DNA from: an uncultured Pseudomonadota bacterium
GTDB lineage: Bacteria > Pseudomonadota > Gammaproteobacteria > Steroidobacterales > Steroidobacteraceae
Direction: 5' to 3'
DNA length: 64,000 bases
Assembly (NCBI GenBank): GCA_902826575.1
Contig: CADEFJ010000001.1
Location: 62,001 to 126,000 of the forward strand
The translations under genes were made by a program, and so were the position numbers. The first letter of the stretch is position 1. Every line of letters starts with the position of its first letter. The notes under the pieces were generated by a model that did no database searches, was not told where the DNA came from, and worked only from the letters and a program-made list of their open reading frames with translations. Shown one piece after another: positions 1-9,251 of the stretch.

Positions 1-239
1 ACATAGAAGTCGCCGTCGTAGCCTTGCGGTGGGCGCGCGCCGACAGTTGTGAACGGAACGCACACCCTGGCGCCGTGACTGTCGTCGAGCCAATAACCCG
101 GGAGCGTCATGTCCCGGTCGTAAGCCACCGGGGCCGTACAATCCGGCGCAGGGAAGCGTTGCACCGGCGCCGCTTCTGTCACGGTGGCTGTCACGGCAAG
201 CAGCAGGACTGCTGCAATCGCGTGTGAGGTGCAGTGCAT
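1..239 (-). CDS. Secreted protein of unknown function (partial, runs off left edge)
   Basis: An open frame with a typical Sec signal peptide (a hydrophobic AVLLLAV core within about the first 24 residues, cleavage near EAAP) begins two bases after the stop of the upstream gene and runs off the window. About 79 residues are visible, with two cysteines in the mature part and a PDCTAP segment. I do not recognise a family. The tight spacing makes it the third gene of a minus-strand operon with the two genes that follow in coordinate order, and all three products appear to be exported. Confidence 0.6.
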   Translation of the reverse strand, partial: MHCTSHAIAAVLLLAVTATVTEAAPVQRFPAPDCTAPVAYDRDMTLPGYWLDDSHGARVCVPFTTVGARPPQGYDGDFY

Positions 240-241
240 GG

Positions 242-1039
242 TCAGCGGGCCGGCAGATCGTCGGCGATCACGTTTTCGCTCTCGCTGCGGATCTGCTGCT
301 TGATGGCGCTCAGCGCCGCCCACTGCGGATTCTCGCGCAGTGGCACCCTCACTTTCGCGATCACCGGCTCGCGCTGGCCGAAAGATTCGATGTCCTTGTA
401 CTCGTACACGAACAGGGCGTCCCACGACGCGCCCACCGGATAGCGGTTCATGAAGATGCGGTAGCGCGACAGTATGCCTTCCCGCATCCAGCCTTGCAGC
501 TGCGGGATCACGTAGCCGTCGACATAGCGCGCGTACTCCGCCCGCTCGCGATACTCATAGGGAATGAGATAGAAAACGCGCCCGCTGCCCGCGGCCACGG
601 CGTCGCCTTCCTGCCATTGCAGGTCGGCGGAGACGGTGATGACAGGCTGGGCGAGGGCGAGGCCGGCGGCATCGAGGCCACCGGGCAAGGTCTGCTCCAG
701 CGTGTTCCAGTGTGCGACGTCGGCATAATCCTTGAACTGGATGACGGCCATCGCATCCCACGTCAGCGAGTCGTTGTACCAGTTGAACAGGAACTGATAG
801 TCCGCAATCTTCCCCGTCTGCTTCAGGGCTTCGAATCGGGCGCTGGCGGGGCCTTGCAGGTACTCGCGAAATGCCGGCCGGTTGGCGGGCGCGCTGCGAT
901 ACGTGATGAGCAGATTGCGCGGCCCGCCTTGTGCGTGGGCCGGTGCGGGCAGCGAGCATGCCAACAGGGCGATCGCGGCCAGCGACAGCACCAGCCGGGA
1001 CATGGCCGCCGAGGATCCGAACAGGGCCTTGTGCGTCAT
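242..1039 (-). CDS. Exported protein, probable duplicated ferredoxin-like fold, unknown function
   Basis: 265 residues with a signal peptide (hydrophobic LVLSLAAIALLACSLP, cleavage near AHAQ). The mature part reads as two similar halves. Each has a predicted strand-helix pattern with aromatic-rich motifs (FNWYNDSLTWDAMAVIQFKDY and, later, YPVGASWDALFVYEYKDIESF), which suggests an internal duplication such as a dimeric alpha/beta-barrel-like protein. The ATG at 1039 was chosen because GAGGAG lies about 10 bases upstream; a second Met 12 codons in would also leave a signal peptide. It is separated by 14 bases from the serine hydrolase gene upstream. No function is assigned. Confidence 0.7.
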   Translation of the reverse strand: MTHKALFGSSAAMSRLVLSLAAIALLACSLPAPAHAQGGPRNLLITYRSAPANRPAFREYLQGPASARFEALKQTGKIADYQFLFNWYNDSLTWDAMAVIQFKDYADVAHWNTLEQTLPGGLDAAGLALAQPVITVSADLQWQEGDAVAAGSGRVFYLIPYEYRERAEYARYVDGYVIPQLQGWMREGILSRYRIFMNRYPVGASWDALFVYEYKDIESFGQREPVIAKVRVPLRENPQWAALSAIKQQIRSESENVIADDLPAR

Positions 1040-1053
1040 GACGCTTCAACTCC

Positions 1054-2601
1054 TCAGGTCGCGACCGCGTGCACTGTGGGGAGGGAACGGGCGGCCGAAT
1101 TGACATTGACGCCACGATCGAAGGTCAACTGATCGTCCACGAAGCGACAGGTGACCGTGTCGCGGAATGCCGTTTCGGCGAACTGCCAGGTCATCTCGAA
1201 CGTATCGGGCGCAAGCCACTGGCCGCCGGCCACGACGAGCATGGACTCCGGCTGATACTGATGATGCAGCTTGTTGCCGGTCATGCTCGTGCGGCCCTCG
1301 ATCCAGCGGCCGACCCCGACGTCGACGGTATGCGTGCCACGGCCGTCGCGCAGAGTGAACAGGCACCGGTCGCCCGCAAACCCGAAGGTGAAACTCTCGA
1401 TGCCATCCGCGTTCGGTGCGGCGCGGAAAGTCCTGCCGGATAGACGGGCCGCGGCCGGCGACATTCCGGCCGCCAGATGCGGCTGCAGCGACAGGTCCCT
1501 GGTTCGGCCGGTGAGCGCCGCATGGCCCGCGGCATTTCGCCGCACGCGTTGCGCGCCGAACGCCGCCGGGAAATGCTGCCAGACGAGTGCTGTCAGATGC
1601 TCGCTGCCGTCGATCGCGGCGGTCACTGCGAGCACGGCGTCATGGTCCGGGAATACGATCGACATCTGGGTGAACAGGCCAAGCGCGAAATAAGCCTTGT
1701 CGGGCCCGATCCACCATTGGTAGCCATACTCGCCTTCCGCAACCTGTGAGCGGGTGGCGGCCTGCACCCATTCCGGCGACAGGATCTGCTTGTCGTTCCA
1801 TCGCCCCTGCTGCGCATACAGCATCCCGAGTTTCAGCGCGTCAGCCGTTCTCCAGGTGAGCCCGTTGCCGCCCGGATTGATGCCTCCCGGGCCGACATCC
1901 CAGCTGATGCCGGTGATGCCGAGCGGCTTGAAGAAGCGCGGTTCCATGTAATCACGCAGCGTCTGGCCAGTGACCTGCGTGACGATCGCGGAAAGCATGA
2001 AACTCACCGCGCTCGAATATACGAACTTCGTGCCGGGCTTGAGCGGCACGGGAACCTTGAAGAATTCGGCCACCCAGCTCGTCTTGATCTGCCGCCACAC
2101 CGAGCCCGAGATCTCCGCGTCGTGCCCGGCGCGCATCGTCAGCAAATCACGCACCGTCATCGCGGCGAGATTGTCGCTGACGATCGCGGGCAACTCGTCG
2201 GGGAAGAAGGAAATGACCTTGGCGTCGATCCCGAACAGCTTCTCCTGCAGCGCCAGCGCGACGCCGGTGACCGCCACGCTTTTGGTCAGGGAATGCATCA
2301 TGTGTGGCAGGTCCGGCCGGTAGGGGGACCACCAGCCCTCGGCGATCACATCGCCATCGCGCGCGAGCATGAAGCTGTGAAGTTCGAGCCCGGCTGCCTT
2401 GACGTCGTCGAGGAAGGCAAGGATGGCCCGCGGGTCGACGCCGTGTGCTTCCGGCCGGTTGCGTGGCAAGCCGTCGGCGCGCGAGACAGCGGAGTTGCGG
2501 TGGGCGGCCAGGCCCGGAATCACCAGCAAGCCGGCCGAGGTTCCGAGTGCCCAGCCGGCAAAGCTGCGGCGCGAAATCCTGCGGAGGTCTTCTGTTGCCA
2601 T
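1054..2601 (-). CDS. Tat-exported serine hydrolase of the beta-lactamase/class C family
   Basis: 515 residues. The N-terminus carries a twin-arginine signal (RRSFAGW followed by a hydrophobic stretch), so it is probably exported folded. The serine-beta-lactamase fold is shown by the SxxK motif in HSLTKS, a YSS in the position of the usual YxN, and YQWWIG further on. This family covers esterases, D-aminopeptidases and beta-lactamase-like enzymes, so the substrate cannot be named. The last ~120 residues look like the beta-rich C-terminal domain often attached to such hydrolases. The start at 2601 has GGGGAG seven bases upstream; an in-frame ATG 13 codons earlier (2640) has no ribosome site. It leads an operon divergent from the TonB receptor. 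Confidence 0.85.
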   Translation of the reverse strand: MATEDLRRISRRSFAGWALGTSAGLLVIPGLAAHRNSAVSRADGLPRNRPEAHGVDPRAILAFLDDVKAAGLELHSFMLARDGDVIAEGWWSPYRPDLPHMMHSLTKSVAVTGVALALQEKLFGIDAKVISFFPDELPAIVSDNLAAMTVRDLLTMRAGHDAEISGSVWRQIKTSWVAEFFKVPVPLKPGTKFVYSSAVSFMLSAIVTQVTGQTLRDYMEPRFFKPLGITGISWDVGPGGINPGGNGLTWRTADALKLGMLYAQQGRWNDKQILSPEWVQAATRSQVAEGEYGYQWWIGPDKAYFALGLFTQMSIVFPDHDAVLAVTAAIDGSEHLTALVWQHFPAAFGAQRVRRNAAGHAALTGRTRDLSLQPHLAAGMSPAAARLSGRTFRAAPNADGIESFTFGFAGDRCLFTLRDGRGTHTVDVGVGRWIEGRTSMTGNKLHHQYQPESMLVVAGGQWLAPDTFEMTWQFAETAFRDTVTCRFVDDQLTFDRGVNVNSAARSLPTVHAVAT

Positions 2602-2640
2602 GTCGATGCTCCCCGGGACCGATGCTTGCGGCGCCCCCAT

Positions 2641-2813
2641 TGAAACGTAGGTAGGTTTGCTGTCGCCAAGCTGTCATTGGCTTAACCGCAGTTCGGACCG
2701 GCACGCGCCGCTTGTGCACGCCGCCCGGTTGGGCGCGCGCAGGACAGGCTTGTGACAGCTAAGGGGGCATATGTTCGGCGTGCCGCAGGGTGGCGTAACA
2801 GGGGGACTGGACA
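2641..2813. promoter_or_regulatory. Divergent promoter region with an 8-bp inverted repeat
   Basis: The 173-bp gap between the serine hydrolase operon (minus) and the TonB receptor operon (plus) contains AGCTGTCA at 2669-2676 and its reverse complement TGACAGCT at 2753-2760. The arms sit about 76 bp apart, one near each promoter. A GGGGGA ribosome site at 2801-2806 precedes the receptor ATG. I could not assign confident -35/-10 pairs. A shared regulator such as the TctD-like protein encoded at 11750 is possible but is inference. Confidence 0.35.
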
Positions 2814-5021
2814 ATGTCGATACTCTGGAATCGGATCGCAGCGCTGGGAGTGAGCGGTTTCGCCATGGCGGCGGCGACGCAGGCCTACGCGCAGCAGGAG
2901 ACTGCCGAGCAGGCCCGGTCGGGACCCGTGCTCGAGGAAATCGTCGTGACGTCCGACCGCGCAGACAGCTACGGCGCGGATTACGTTCAGGCGGGCAGCT
3001 TCCGCGGTGCGCGCCAGATCGATACGCCGCTGACGGTCAGTGTCATCTCCGAGCAGTTGCTGAAGTCGCAGCAGGCACAAAGCATCCTCGATGCGCTGCG
3101 CAACTCGCCCGGTGTCACGAGTTCGCAGACGAGCCCGACCGTCTACAACAACCTCTCGATCCGGGGTATTCCGGTCGAAAACCGGGGCAACTACCGCCTC
3201 AACGGCTCGCTGCCGATCGTCAACCTCATCGATCTGCCGCTCGAGAACAAAGTGCGTGTCGAAGCACTCAAGGGTGCTTCCGCGCTCTATTATGGCTTCA
3301 CCACCCCGTCGGGCATCATCAATCTCACGACCAAGCGCCCGACACCGGATCCGCTGCTGAATGTGGCAGTGGTGGGCAACGACTTCGGGCAGCTGCAGGG
3401 GCATGTCGACGCGGGTGTGACGATCGGCCGGTTCGGCATGCGCGGCAACTTCGTTTACGGCGACATCGATTCCGGCATCGACAACGTGAGCGGCGACCGC
3501 GTGTTCTTGTCGGGTGCATTCCAGTACGACCTCACCGACAGCATCCGCTTCAATCTCGACGTCGAGCACATCGAGAAGGACGTCACCGAGCCAACGGTTG
3601 CGCGCGGCCCGACCTCGGTCGCCAACCTGCTGACTGTGCTGCCGCAGCTGCCGGACCCGTCGAACAACGCGGGCAGCGAGGGCTTCATGAACCGCGCGGA
3701 AGAGGACAACGTGCTCGGGCGGGTCTCGTGGCGAATCAATTCGGCGTGGGACCTGGTGGTCGAAGGCGGCACCTCCTATGCGGAGCGCGATCGCCGCTTC
3801 AGTACGCTCGAGAACTTCAACCCGGTCACCGGCTTCGGCACATTGACCATGAACGCCGCGGACGGCCAGCTGTATCGCAACACCAACGGCAGAATCGAAC
3901 TGGCCGGTACATTTGCAACCGGGCCCGTGATTCACGAACTGCTGGTGGGCGCCTCCAAGAACATCCGCCGCCAGTATTCATCGCCCACCGTCGCTCGAGT
4001 GGGCATCGGTTCGGCCGCGACACGCAACAACTGCGTGCTGCTCGGGCTCACCACGACTTGCCAGCAAAGCATCTACGATCCGATCGATCTCGCCGACATC
4101 CGCTTCGACGGCACGACGGCCTACAACGCGACACGCGATACCTCGATCGAGGATACCGGCTACTACGCGTTCGACCGACTGCGTTTTGGCGGCCCGAACG
4201 GCGACATGTTCAGCATCCTCGCCGGGGTGCGCATGTCGGATTACAAGGAGCTCCAGCGGACGGCGACGGGTCCGGCCATAGAGACATTCTCGGACGACCC
4301 GACATCCCTTTCGGGCGGCGTGGTCTACAAGCCGGTCGAATGGGTGAGCGTCTATGCCACCTATATCGAGGGCCTCGAATCGACGCCCGGCGCGCCGCTG
4401 ACGAGCAATAATCCCGGTGAGATCCTGCCGGCCAGCGAATCAACGCAATACGAGGGCGGCATCAAGCTCGAGCCACGCAAGGGCCTGCTGCTGACGGCCG
4501 CCTATTTCGATATCACGCGCGAGCTGACTTACACCAACGCCGCGAATTTCTTCGTGAAGGACGGCGAGGCGACCTACCGTGGCTTCGAGTTCAGCCTCAC
4601 CGGCGAGGTCACGCCCGATCTGTCGGTCTATGTCTCCGCACTGTCCCTGGAGGCGGAGCAGGGCGAGACCTCCGACCTGACACTGATCGGCAACCGGATC
4701 GAGAACACGGCCAAGACCCAGTGGTCGGCCTCGGCCGAATACCGCCTGAGCCGGTTCGTCGAGGGCCTTGCGATCAACGCGGGCATCTATTACACGGGCG
4801 ATCGCGCCATCAACCCGCAAAACTCGCTGTTCGTGCCGAGCTACACGCTCTACGACCTGGGTGGCTCATACCGCTTCAACGTCGGTGACGTCGGCATGAC
4901 GGCGCGCCTCAACTGGCAGAACATCACCGACGAGCGATATTTCGCCTCCACCGGTACGAACTTCCTTGCCTACGGCACGCCGTCGGTCGTGAAGCTTTCG
5001 CTGATTGCCGACCTGTTCTGA
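2814..5021 (+). CDS. TonB-dependent outer-membrane receptor (siderophore-receptor type)
   Basis: 735 residues with a signal peptide ending at AYAQ and a TonB box-like EEIVVTS just after it. A plug domain follows (TPLTVSVISEQLL, then NLSIRGIPVE, then KGASALYYGFTTPSGIINLTTKRP) and then a 22-strand barrel ending in a C-terminal Phe (LSLIADLF), as expected for BAM-dependent insertion. The plug wording is that of the FhuA/FpvA ferri-siderophore branch, but such receptors also import carbohydrates and carboxylates. It leads a plus-strand run with tricarboxylate-type enzymes and a carboxylate transporter, so a citrate-like ligand or citrate-containing iron chelate is a reasonable guess. GGGGGA lies seven bases before the ATG. 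Confidence 0.92.
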   Translation: MSILWNRIAALGVSGFAMAAATQAYAQQETAEQARSGPVLEEIVVTSDRADSYGADYVQAGSFRGARQIDTPLTVSVISEQLLKSQQAQSILDALRNSPGVTSSQTSPTVYNNLSIRGIPVENRGNYRLNGSLPIVNLIDLPLENKVRVEALKGASALYYGFTTPSGIINLTTKRPTPDPLLNVAVVGNDFGQLQGHVDAGVTIGRFGMRGNFVYGDIDSGIDNVSGDRVFLSGAFQYDLTDSIRFNLDVEHIEKDVTEPTVARGPTSVANLLTVLPQLPDPSNNAGSEGFMNRAEEDNVLGRVSWRINSAWDLVVEGGTSYAERDRRFSTLENFNPVTGFGTLTMNAADGQLYRNTNGRIELAGTFATGPVIHELLVGASKNIRRQYSSPTVARVGIGSAATRNNCVLLGLTTTCQQSIYDPIDLADIRFDGTTAYNATRDTSIEDTGYYAFDRLRFGGPNGDMFSILAGVRMSDYKELQRTATGPAIETFSDDPTSLSGGVVYKPVEWVSVYATYIEGLESTPGAPLTSNNPGEILPASESTQYEGGIKLEPRKGLLLTAAYFDITRELTYTNAANFFVKDGEATYRGFEFSLTGEVTPDLSVYVSALSLEAEQGETSDLTLIGNRIENTAKTQWSASAEYRLSRFVEGLAINAGIYYTGDRAINPQNSLFVPSYTLYDLGGSYRFNVGDVGMTARLNWQNITDERYFASTGTNFLAYGTPSVVKLSLIADLF

Positions 5022-5102
5022 CCGGGCGCAGCGAATGACGCCGATCGGCTGGCCCCGCACTCGGGTGCAGCCGGTCGGCGTGTCCCGGAAACTGGAGCGC
5101 AC

Positions 5103-6167
5103 ATGCGACTGCTCATGCTCCCTGGCGACGGCATCGGTCCGGAGATTGCCTCCGTTACGCGGCGGGTACTTGCGGTACTCGCGCAGGTGCGCGGACTGCC
5201 GATCACGATCGAGGAGCGTGCCGTCGGCTTCGCGAGCCTTGCCGAAAGCGGCACGACGCTGCCGGACGAGGTCGTGGCGCGGATCCGCGAGGTGGACGGC
5301 GTCGTGCTCGGGCCGGTATCGCATGCCGATTACCCGCCCCGCGAGGCGGGCGGCATCAACCCGTCCGGCGAGCTGCGCAAGCGGTTCGAACTCTACGCCA
5401 ACATCCGGCCGTGTCGCTCCCGCCCGGGCCTCACCATGCTCCGCAGGCCGATGGATCTCGTGATCGTGCGCGAGAATACCGAGGGGTTCTATTCCGATCG
5501 CAACATGTTCGCCGGAAGCGGCGAGTTCATGCCCGATCCGGACATGGCGCTGTCGGTGCGCAAAGTCACCGCTCGGGGAGTTGCCCGCATCGCGCGTGCC
5601 GCGTTCGAACGAGCGCTCGCGCGTCGTCGCAAGGTGACCGCGGTTCACAAGGCCAACGTGCTGAAACTCTCGGACGGGCTGTTCCTGCGCGAGGTGCGCA
5701 AGCTGGCAGCGCAGTTCCCGCAAGTCGAGCTCGAGGAAGTCATCGTCGATGCCGCCGCGGCGCTGCTGATCCGCCATCCGGATCGCTTCGACGTGATACT
5801 CACGACCAATATGTTCGGGGATATCCTTTCGGACGAAGCTTCCGAGCTGAGCGGCAGCCTGGGCCTTGGCGGCTCGATCAACGTAGGCGATGACATCTGC
5901 GTCGCCCAGGCGCAGCACGGCTCGGCGCCCGACATCGCGGGCAAGGACATTGCCAACCCGACATCGCTGCTGCTGTCCTGCGCCATGCTGCTCGACTGGT
6001 TCGGGCGCCGTCGCGGCAGCAGCGATGTCCAGCTTGCCGCCCGTGCATTGGATGGCGCCGTGGAATCCGTCCTGGCCGACCCCGCAACGCGCACAGCTGA
6101 CATCGGCGGCACGCTCGGCACTGCCGCGTTTGGCGACGCGGTCTGCGCCGCGGTCCGCGCCGCGTAG
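5103..6167 (+). CDS. Beta-decarboxylating dehydrogenase (isocitrate/isopropylmalate/tartrate family)
   Basis: 354 residues, the usual length for NAD-dependent members. The hallmarks are all present: GDGIGPE at the N-terminus, the substrate arginine loop ELRKRFELYANIRPC, the RENTEGFYSD segment with catalytic Tyr, KANVLK with catalytic Lys, the metal-binding Asp of NMFGDILSDEAS, and HGSAPDIAGK with IANP for the cofactor. The substrate loop before LRK (NPSGE) matches neither the isopropylmalate nor the classic isocitrate pattern as I know them, so the substrate is open; tartrate, isocitrate, homoisocitrate or an alkylmalate are all possible. The stop is followed at once by the cupin gene. GGAG precedes the ATG. 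Confidence 0.88.
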   Translation: MRLLMLPGDGIGPEIASVTRRVLAVLAQVRGLPITIEERAVGFASLAESGTTLPDEVVARIREVDGVVLGPVSHADYPPREAGGINPSGELRKRFELYANIRPCRSRPGLTMLRRPMDLVIVRENTEGFYSDRNMFAGSGEFMPDPDMALSVRKVTARGVARIARAAFERALARRRKVTAVHKANVLKLSDGLFLREVRKLAAQFPQVELEEVIVDAAAALLIRHPDRFDVILTTNMFGDILSDEASELSGSLGLGGSINVGDDICVAQAQHGSAPDIAGKDIANPTSLLLSCAMLLDWFGRRRGSSDVQLAARALDGAVESVLADPATRTADIGGTLGTAAFGDAVCAAVRAA

Positions 6168-6170
6168 TTG

Positions 6171-6623
6171 ATGGCGACCAAGCCTCCCGGTCGGCCCGTG
6201 CTGCTGCGCCCCGAGCAGCTTGCCGCGACGGATCGGGGTGGTGGCATTCGTACGACGCCGATGGTGACAGCCAGCGTCGGTTCCCGGCAGATGCTGAACG
6301 GCATCACCGTGCTCGAGCCCGGTGCAGCCGTGCCGCTGCACCTGCACAACTGCGAGGAAAGCGTGCTCGTGCTGTCGGGCCGTGGTTGCGCGCATATCGA
6401 TGGCAGCGAACACACCGTCGCTCCGAGCGACGTGACCTGGATACCCGCGGGCATCCCGCACTGTTTCCGCAATATCTCGGCGACCGAGCCGCTGGCAATC
6501 TTCTGGACGTATGCGTCCATCGACGCGACTCGGACCATTGTCGCGACCGGCGTGACCACGCGCATCGACCAGGAGCATGTGCCGGCGGATCGGCAGCTGC
6601 CCCTGGCGGGCGGCCCGGCGTGA
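6171..6623 (+). CDS. Small cupin-domain protein
   Basis: 150 residues forming one cupin barrel. Motif 1 is seen as PLHLHNCEESVLVLSGRG (two His and a Glu as metal ligands) and motif 2 as PAGIPHCFRN. The ATG at 6171 lies one codon after a TTG that directly abuts the dehydrogenase stop. The gene overlaps the following aconitase-type gene by four bases (GTGA), so the three are translationally coupled. Single-domain cupins in catabolic operons can be isomerases, lyases or sensors, and nothing here decides between these. Confidence 0.85.
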   Translation: MATKPPGRPVLLRPEQLAATDRGGGIRTTPMVTASVGSRQMLNGITVLEPGAAVPLHLHNCEESVLVLSGRGCAHIDGSEHTVAPSDVTWIPAGIPHCFRNISATEPLAIFWTYASIDATRTIVATGVTTRIDQEHVPADRQLPLAGGPA

Positions 6624-9178
6624 ACACCGCGCCGGTGACAGGGTCGTCGGGGCCCGGGCCCACGATGATTGATCTGCCCCGGCTGCTCGGGCCGCGCATC
6701 GACCGCATGCCATGGGTACACCGTATTCTCGCGGAGAACCTGCTGCGCCATCGGGATGTGAATGCCGATGCCGATCGCGCCGCGGAGCGCTGGCTGTCAC
6801 AGGGCGATTCGGCGGCGGAGCTGCCTTTTGCGCCGGCACGCCTGATGATGCACGACACGACCTGCGGGCCCGCTCTGGTGGACCTGGCCGCGATGCGTAC
6901 GGCGCTTGCCGCACGTGGAGAAGATCCGCTGCGCATCGCGCCGGTCCTGCGTGTCGACGTGGCGACCGACCACAGCATTGCGGTGGATCACTACGGAGTG
7001 CCGGGAGCACTCGCCGCCAATCTTGCCCTCGAGATGCAGCGCAATGCGGAGCGCTTCGGCCTGATGAAATGGGCCGCCCAGGCCTTCGATACGCTGCACG
7101 TGCATCCGCCCGGCTCCGGCATCATGCATACGATCAATCTCGAGCGGCTCGCATCGGTCGTGCAGGTTGCGACGTGGCAGGGCCAGGAGTGGATCTTTCC
7201 CGACACCTTGCTCGGCACGGACAGCCACACGCCGATGATCGGCGGCATCGGCGTCCTTGGCTGGGGTATCGGCGGCCTCGAGGCCGAGGGCGTGATGCTG
7301 GGTATGCCCGCTTCTTTGCGCGTGCCGGAGGTCGTCGGTGTGCGCCTGTCGGGTGCGCTGCAATCCGGCGTGATGGCGACCGATCTCGCGCTGGAAGTCA
7401 CCCGGCTGCTGCGCGGCATCCGCCTGGACGGGCGCTTCGTCGAGTTCTTCGGTCGGGGGGTCGCGGGTCTCTCTGCCGGCACGCGCGCCGTGGTCGCGAA
7501 CATGGCGCCGGAGTTCGGCGGCGCCACCGGCTTTTTCCCTGTCGATGGGCAAGTGATTGCCTACCTGCGCGCGACGGGCCGCTCGGCGGCCCATCTGGAA
7601 CTGGTGGAGCGCTGTTCGCGGCGCCAGCGGCTGTGGTTCGATGCCGGTGCGCAACCTGACTACACGCTCGTCATCGATCTCGATCTGTCTGCGGTCAGGC
7701 CCGGCATCGCCGGGCCGCGGCGTCCGCAGGACTGGATGGACAGGGGGGCTGCGGCGCCGAAGACGGGCGGGAACGCGCAGCCGATCGCGATCGCCGCGAT
7801 CACCAGCTGCACCAATACATCGGACCCGAGGCTGCTCATTGCCGCGGGCCTGCTGGCACAACGCGCGGTAGCGCGCGGCCTGTCGGTGCCGCCATGGGTC
7901 AAGACCAGTCTCGCACCGGGTTCGCCGGCTGCGAAAACCATGCTGGAACGGGCTAGTTTGCTGGCGCCACTCGAGGCGCTGGGCTTTGCCATCGTGGCTT
8001 ACGGGTGCACCACGTGCATCGGCAACAGTGGGGCGCTGGCACCGGCACTCGCGAGTGCGGCGCCAGGGAGCCACCTGGTTGCGGTGCTCTCCGGCAACCG
8101 GAATTTCCCGGGTCGGGTACATCAGCGCATCGAGCACTCGTACCTCGCATCGCCGCCGCTCGTCGTGGCCTATGCGCTCGCGGGCCACTTCGACCGCAAC
8201 ATCGAGACTGATCCGATCGGCAATTCACCGGACGGGACTCCCGTCTACCTTCGCGACCTCTGGCCGGATGACGAACAGATCGACGCGGTACTGGCAAAGG
8301 CCATTGATCCGCGCGATTTCAGGCGCGCCCATGACGCAGCGGAGGCGAATCGCGCCTGGTCGGCCCTGGCGGCACCGGAGGGCGATCTGTATCCCTGGGA
8401 TCCGCACTCCACCCAGGTACGGTCCCCGCCATTCGTCGATCCGGAGCCCCGCGCCCGGCTCGGGCACTACGTTGCGCATCCGCTGCTGGTGCTGGGGGAC
8501 GATGTCACGACCGACCATATCTCGCCCGCTGGTGCCATTCCCGTGGGGAGCGAAGCAGGCCGCTGGTTGATCGAGCACGGCGAGGATCCATCCGAGCTCA
8601 ACGGGTTCGCCGCGCGACGTGGCAATTGGGAAGTGATGCTGCGCGGCCTGTTCACCAACACCTCGGTGCGCAATCTGCTGCACGCCGGTATCCCTGCCGG
8701 GGCGACTGTCCACGTGCCCTCGGGCGACGTGCTGCCGCTGTGGCGTGCGGCGCAACGTTATGCGGATGAGGAGGTGCCGTTGGTTGTCCTGGCCGGCGAG
8801 CGTTATGGCATGGGCTCCTCGCGCGACTGGGCAGCGAAGGGCCTGTACCTCCTCGGCGTGCGCGCCGTACTGGCCGCCGGCTTCGAGCGCATCCACCGAT
8901 CGAACCTGTGCAACATGGGCATCCTGCCGATCGAACTGCCTGACGGGGTGACTCCCCGTTCGCTCGCGCTTGCGCCGGGCGATCGCATCGAGATCGATAT
9001 GCCGGCGCATGCGCTGGCACCGTCAGCGACTTGCCCGGTCGGTGCGCTCTATCGGGACGGTCGCGTGCGCCACCTGGCGGCACGCGCTGCCGTGGAAACG
9101 CTCGCGGAAGTGTCCGCGCTCACGGCTGGCGGAATGCTGCCGCTGATGCTCCAGCGCCTGTCAATGACAGCTTCATGA
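6620..9178 (+). CDS. Aconitase-family hydratase (AcnA/AcnD type)
   Basis: 852 residues. The catalytic core shows DSHTPMIGGIGVLGWGIGG, SCTNTSDPRL with the first cluster Cys, and YGCTTCIGNSG with the other two [4Fe-4S] ligands. The swivelling C-terminal domain shows DDVTTDHISPAGAIP, RRGNWEVMLRG and GERYGMGSSRDWAAKG. All expected catalytic motifs are present, so it should dehydrate and rehydrate a citrate-like acid. It is a little shorter than housekeeping AcnA (about 890), nearer to 2-methylcitrate dehydratase AcnD. The GTG start at 6620 overlaps the cupin stop by four bases. Its operon position argues for a dedicated peripheral role rather than the TCA cycle. Confidence 0.9.
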   Translation: MNTAPVTGSSGPGPTMIDLPRLLGPRIDRMPWVHRILAENLLRHRDVNADADRAAERWLSQGDSAAELPFAPARLMMHDTTCGPALVDLAAMRTALAARGEDPLRIAPVLRVDVATDHSIAVDHYGVPGALAANLALEMQRNAERFGLMKWAAQAFDTLHVHPPGSGIMHTINLERLASVVQVATWQGQEWIFPDTLLGTDSHTPMIGGIGVLGWGIGGLEAEGVMLGMPASLRVPEVVGVRLSGALQSGVMATDLALEVTRLLRGIRLDGRFVEFFGRGVAGLSAGTRAVVANMAPEFGGATGFFPVDGQVIAYLRATGRSAAHLELVERCSRRQRLWFDAGAQPDYTLVIDLDLSAVRPGIAGPRRPQDWMDRGAAAPKTGGNAQPIAIAAITSCTNTSDPRLLIAAGLLAQRAVARGLSVPPWVKTSLAPGSPAAKTMLERASLLAPLEALGFAIVAYGCTTCIGNSGALAPALASAAPGSHLVAVLSGNRNFPGRVHQRIEHSYLASPPLVVAYALAGHFDRNIETDPIGNSPDGTPVYLRDLWPDDEQIDAVLAKAIDPRDFRRAHDAAEANRAWSALAAPEGDLYPWDPHSTQVRSPPFVDPEPRARLGHYVAHPLLVLGDDVTTDHISPAGAIPVGSEAGRWLIEHGEDPSELNGFAARRGNWEVMLRGLFTNTSVRNLLHAGIPAGATVHVPSGDVLPLWRAAQRYADEEVPLVVLAGERYGMGSSRDWAAKGLYLLGVRAVLAAGFERIHRSNLCNMGILPIELPDGVTPRSLALAPGDRIEIDMPAHALAPSATCPVGALYRDGRVRHLAARAAVETLAEVSALTAGGMLPLMLQRLSMTAS

Positions 9179-9251
9179 AAGTCGCGGCCTCCAGGATCGG
9201 TGCCGAAGACAGCAACGCTCCCGGTCCGACGGGCGCACGGGGGACCGCCGC

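Noticed and set aside
6386..6619. N-terminal extension of the aconitase-like gene inside the cupin gene
   Set aside because: The extension is out of frame with the cupin, has no similarity to aconitase N-termini, and a GTGA overlap start fits the operon.
4866..7010. A 714-codon minus-strand frame across the receptor, dehydrogenase and cupin genes
   Set aside because: It crosses three well-supported genes, is Arg/His-rich and shows no motif, so it is a frame shadow.
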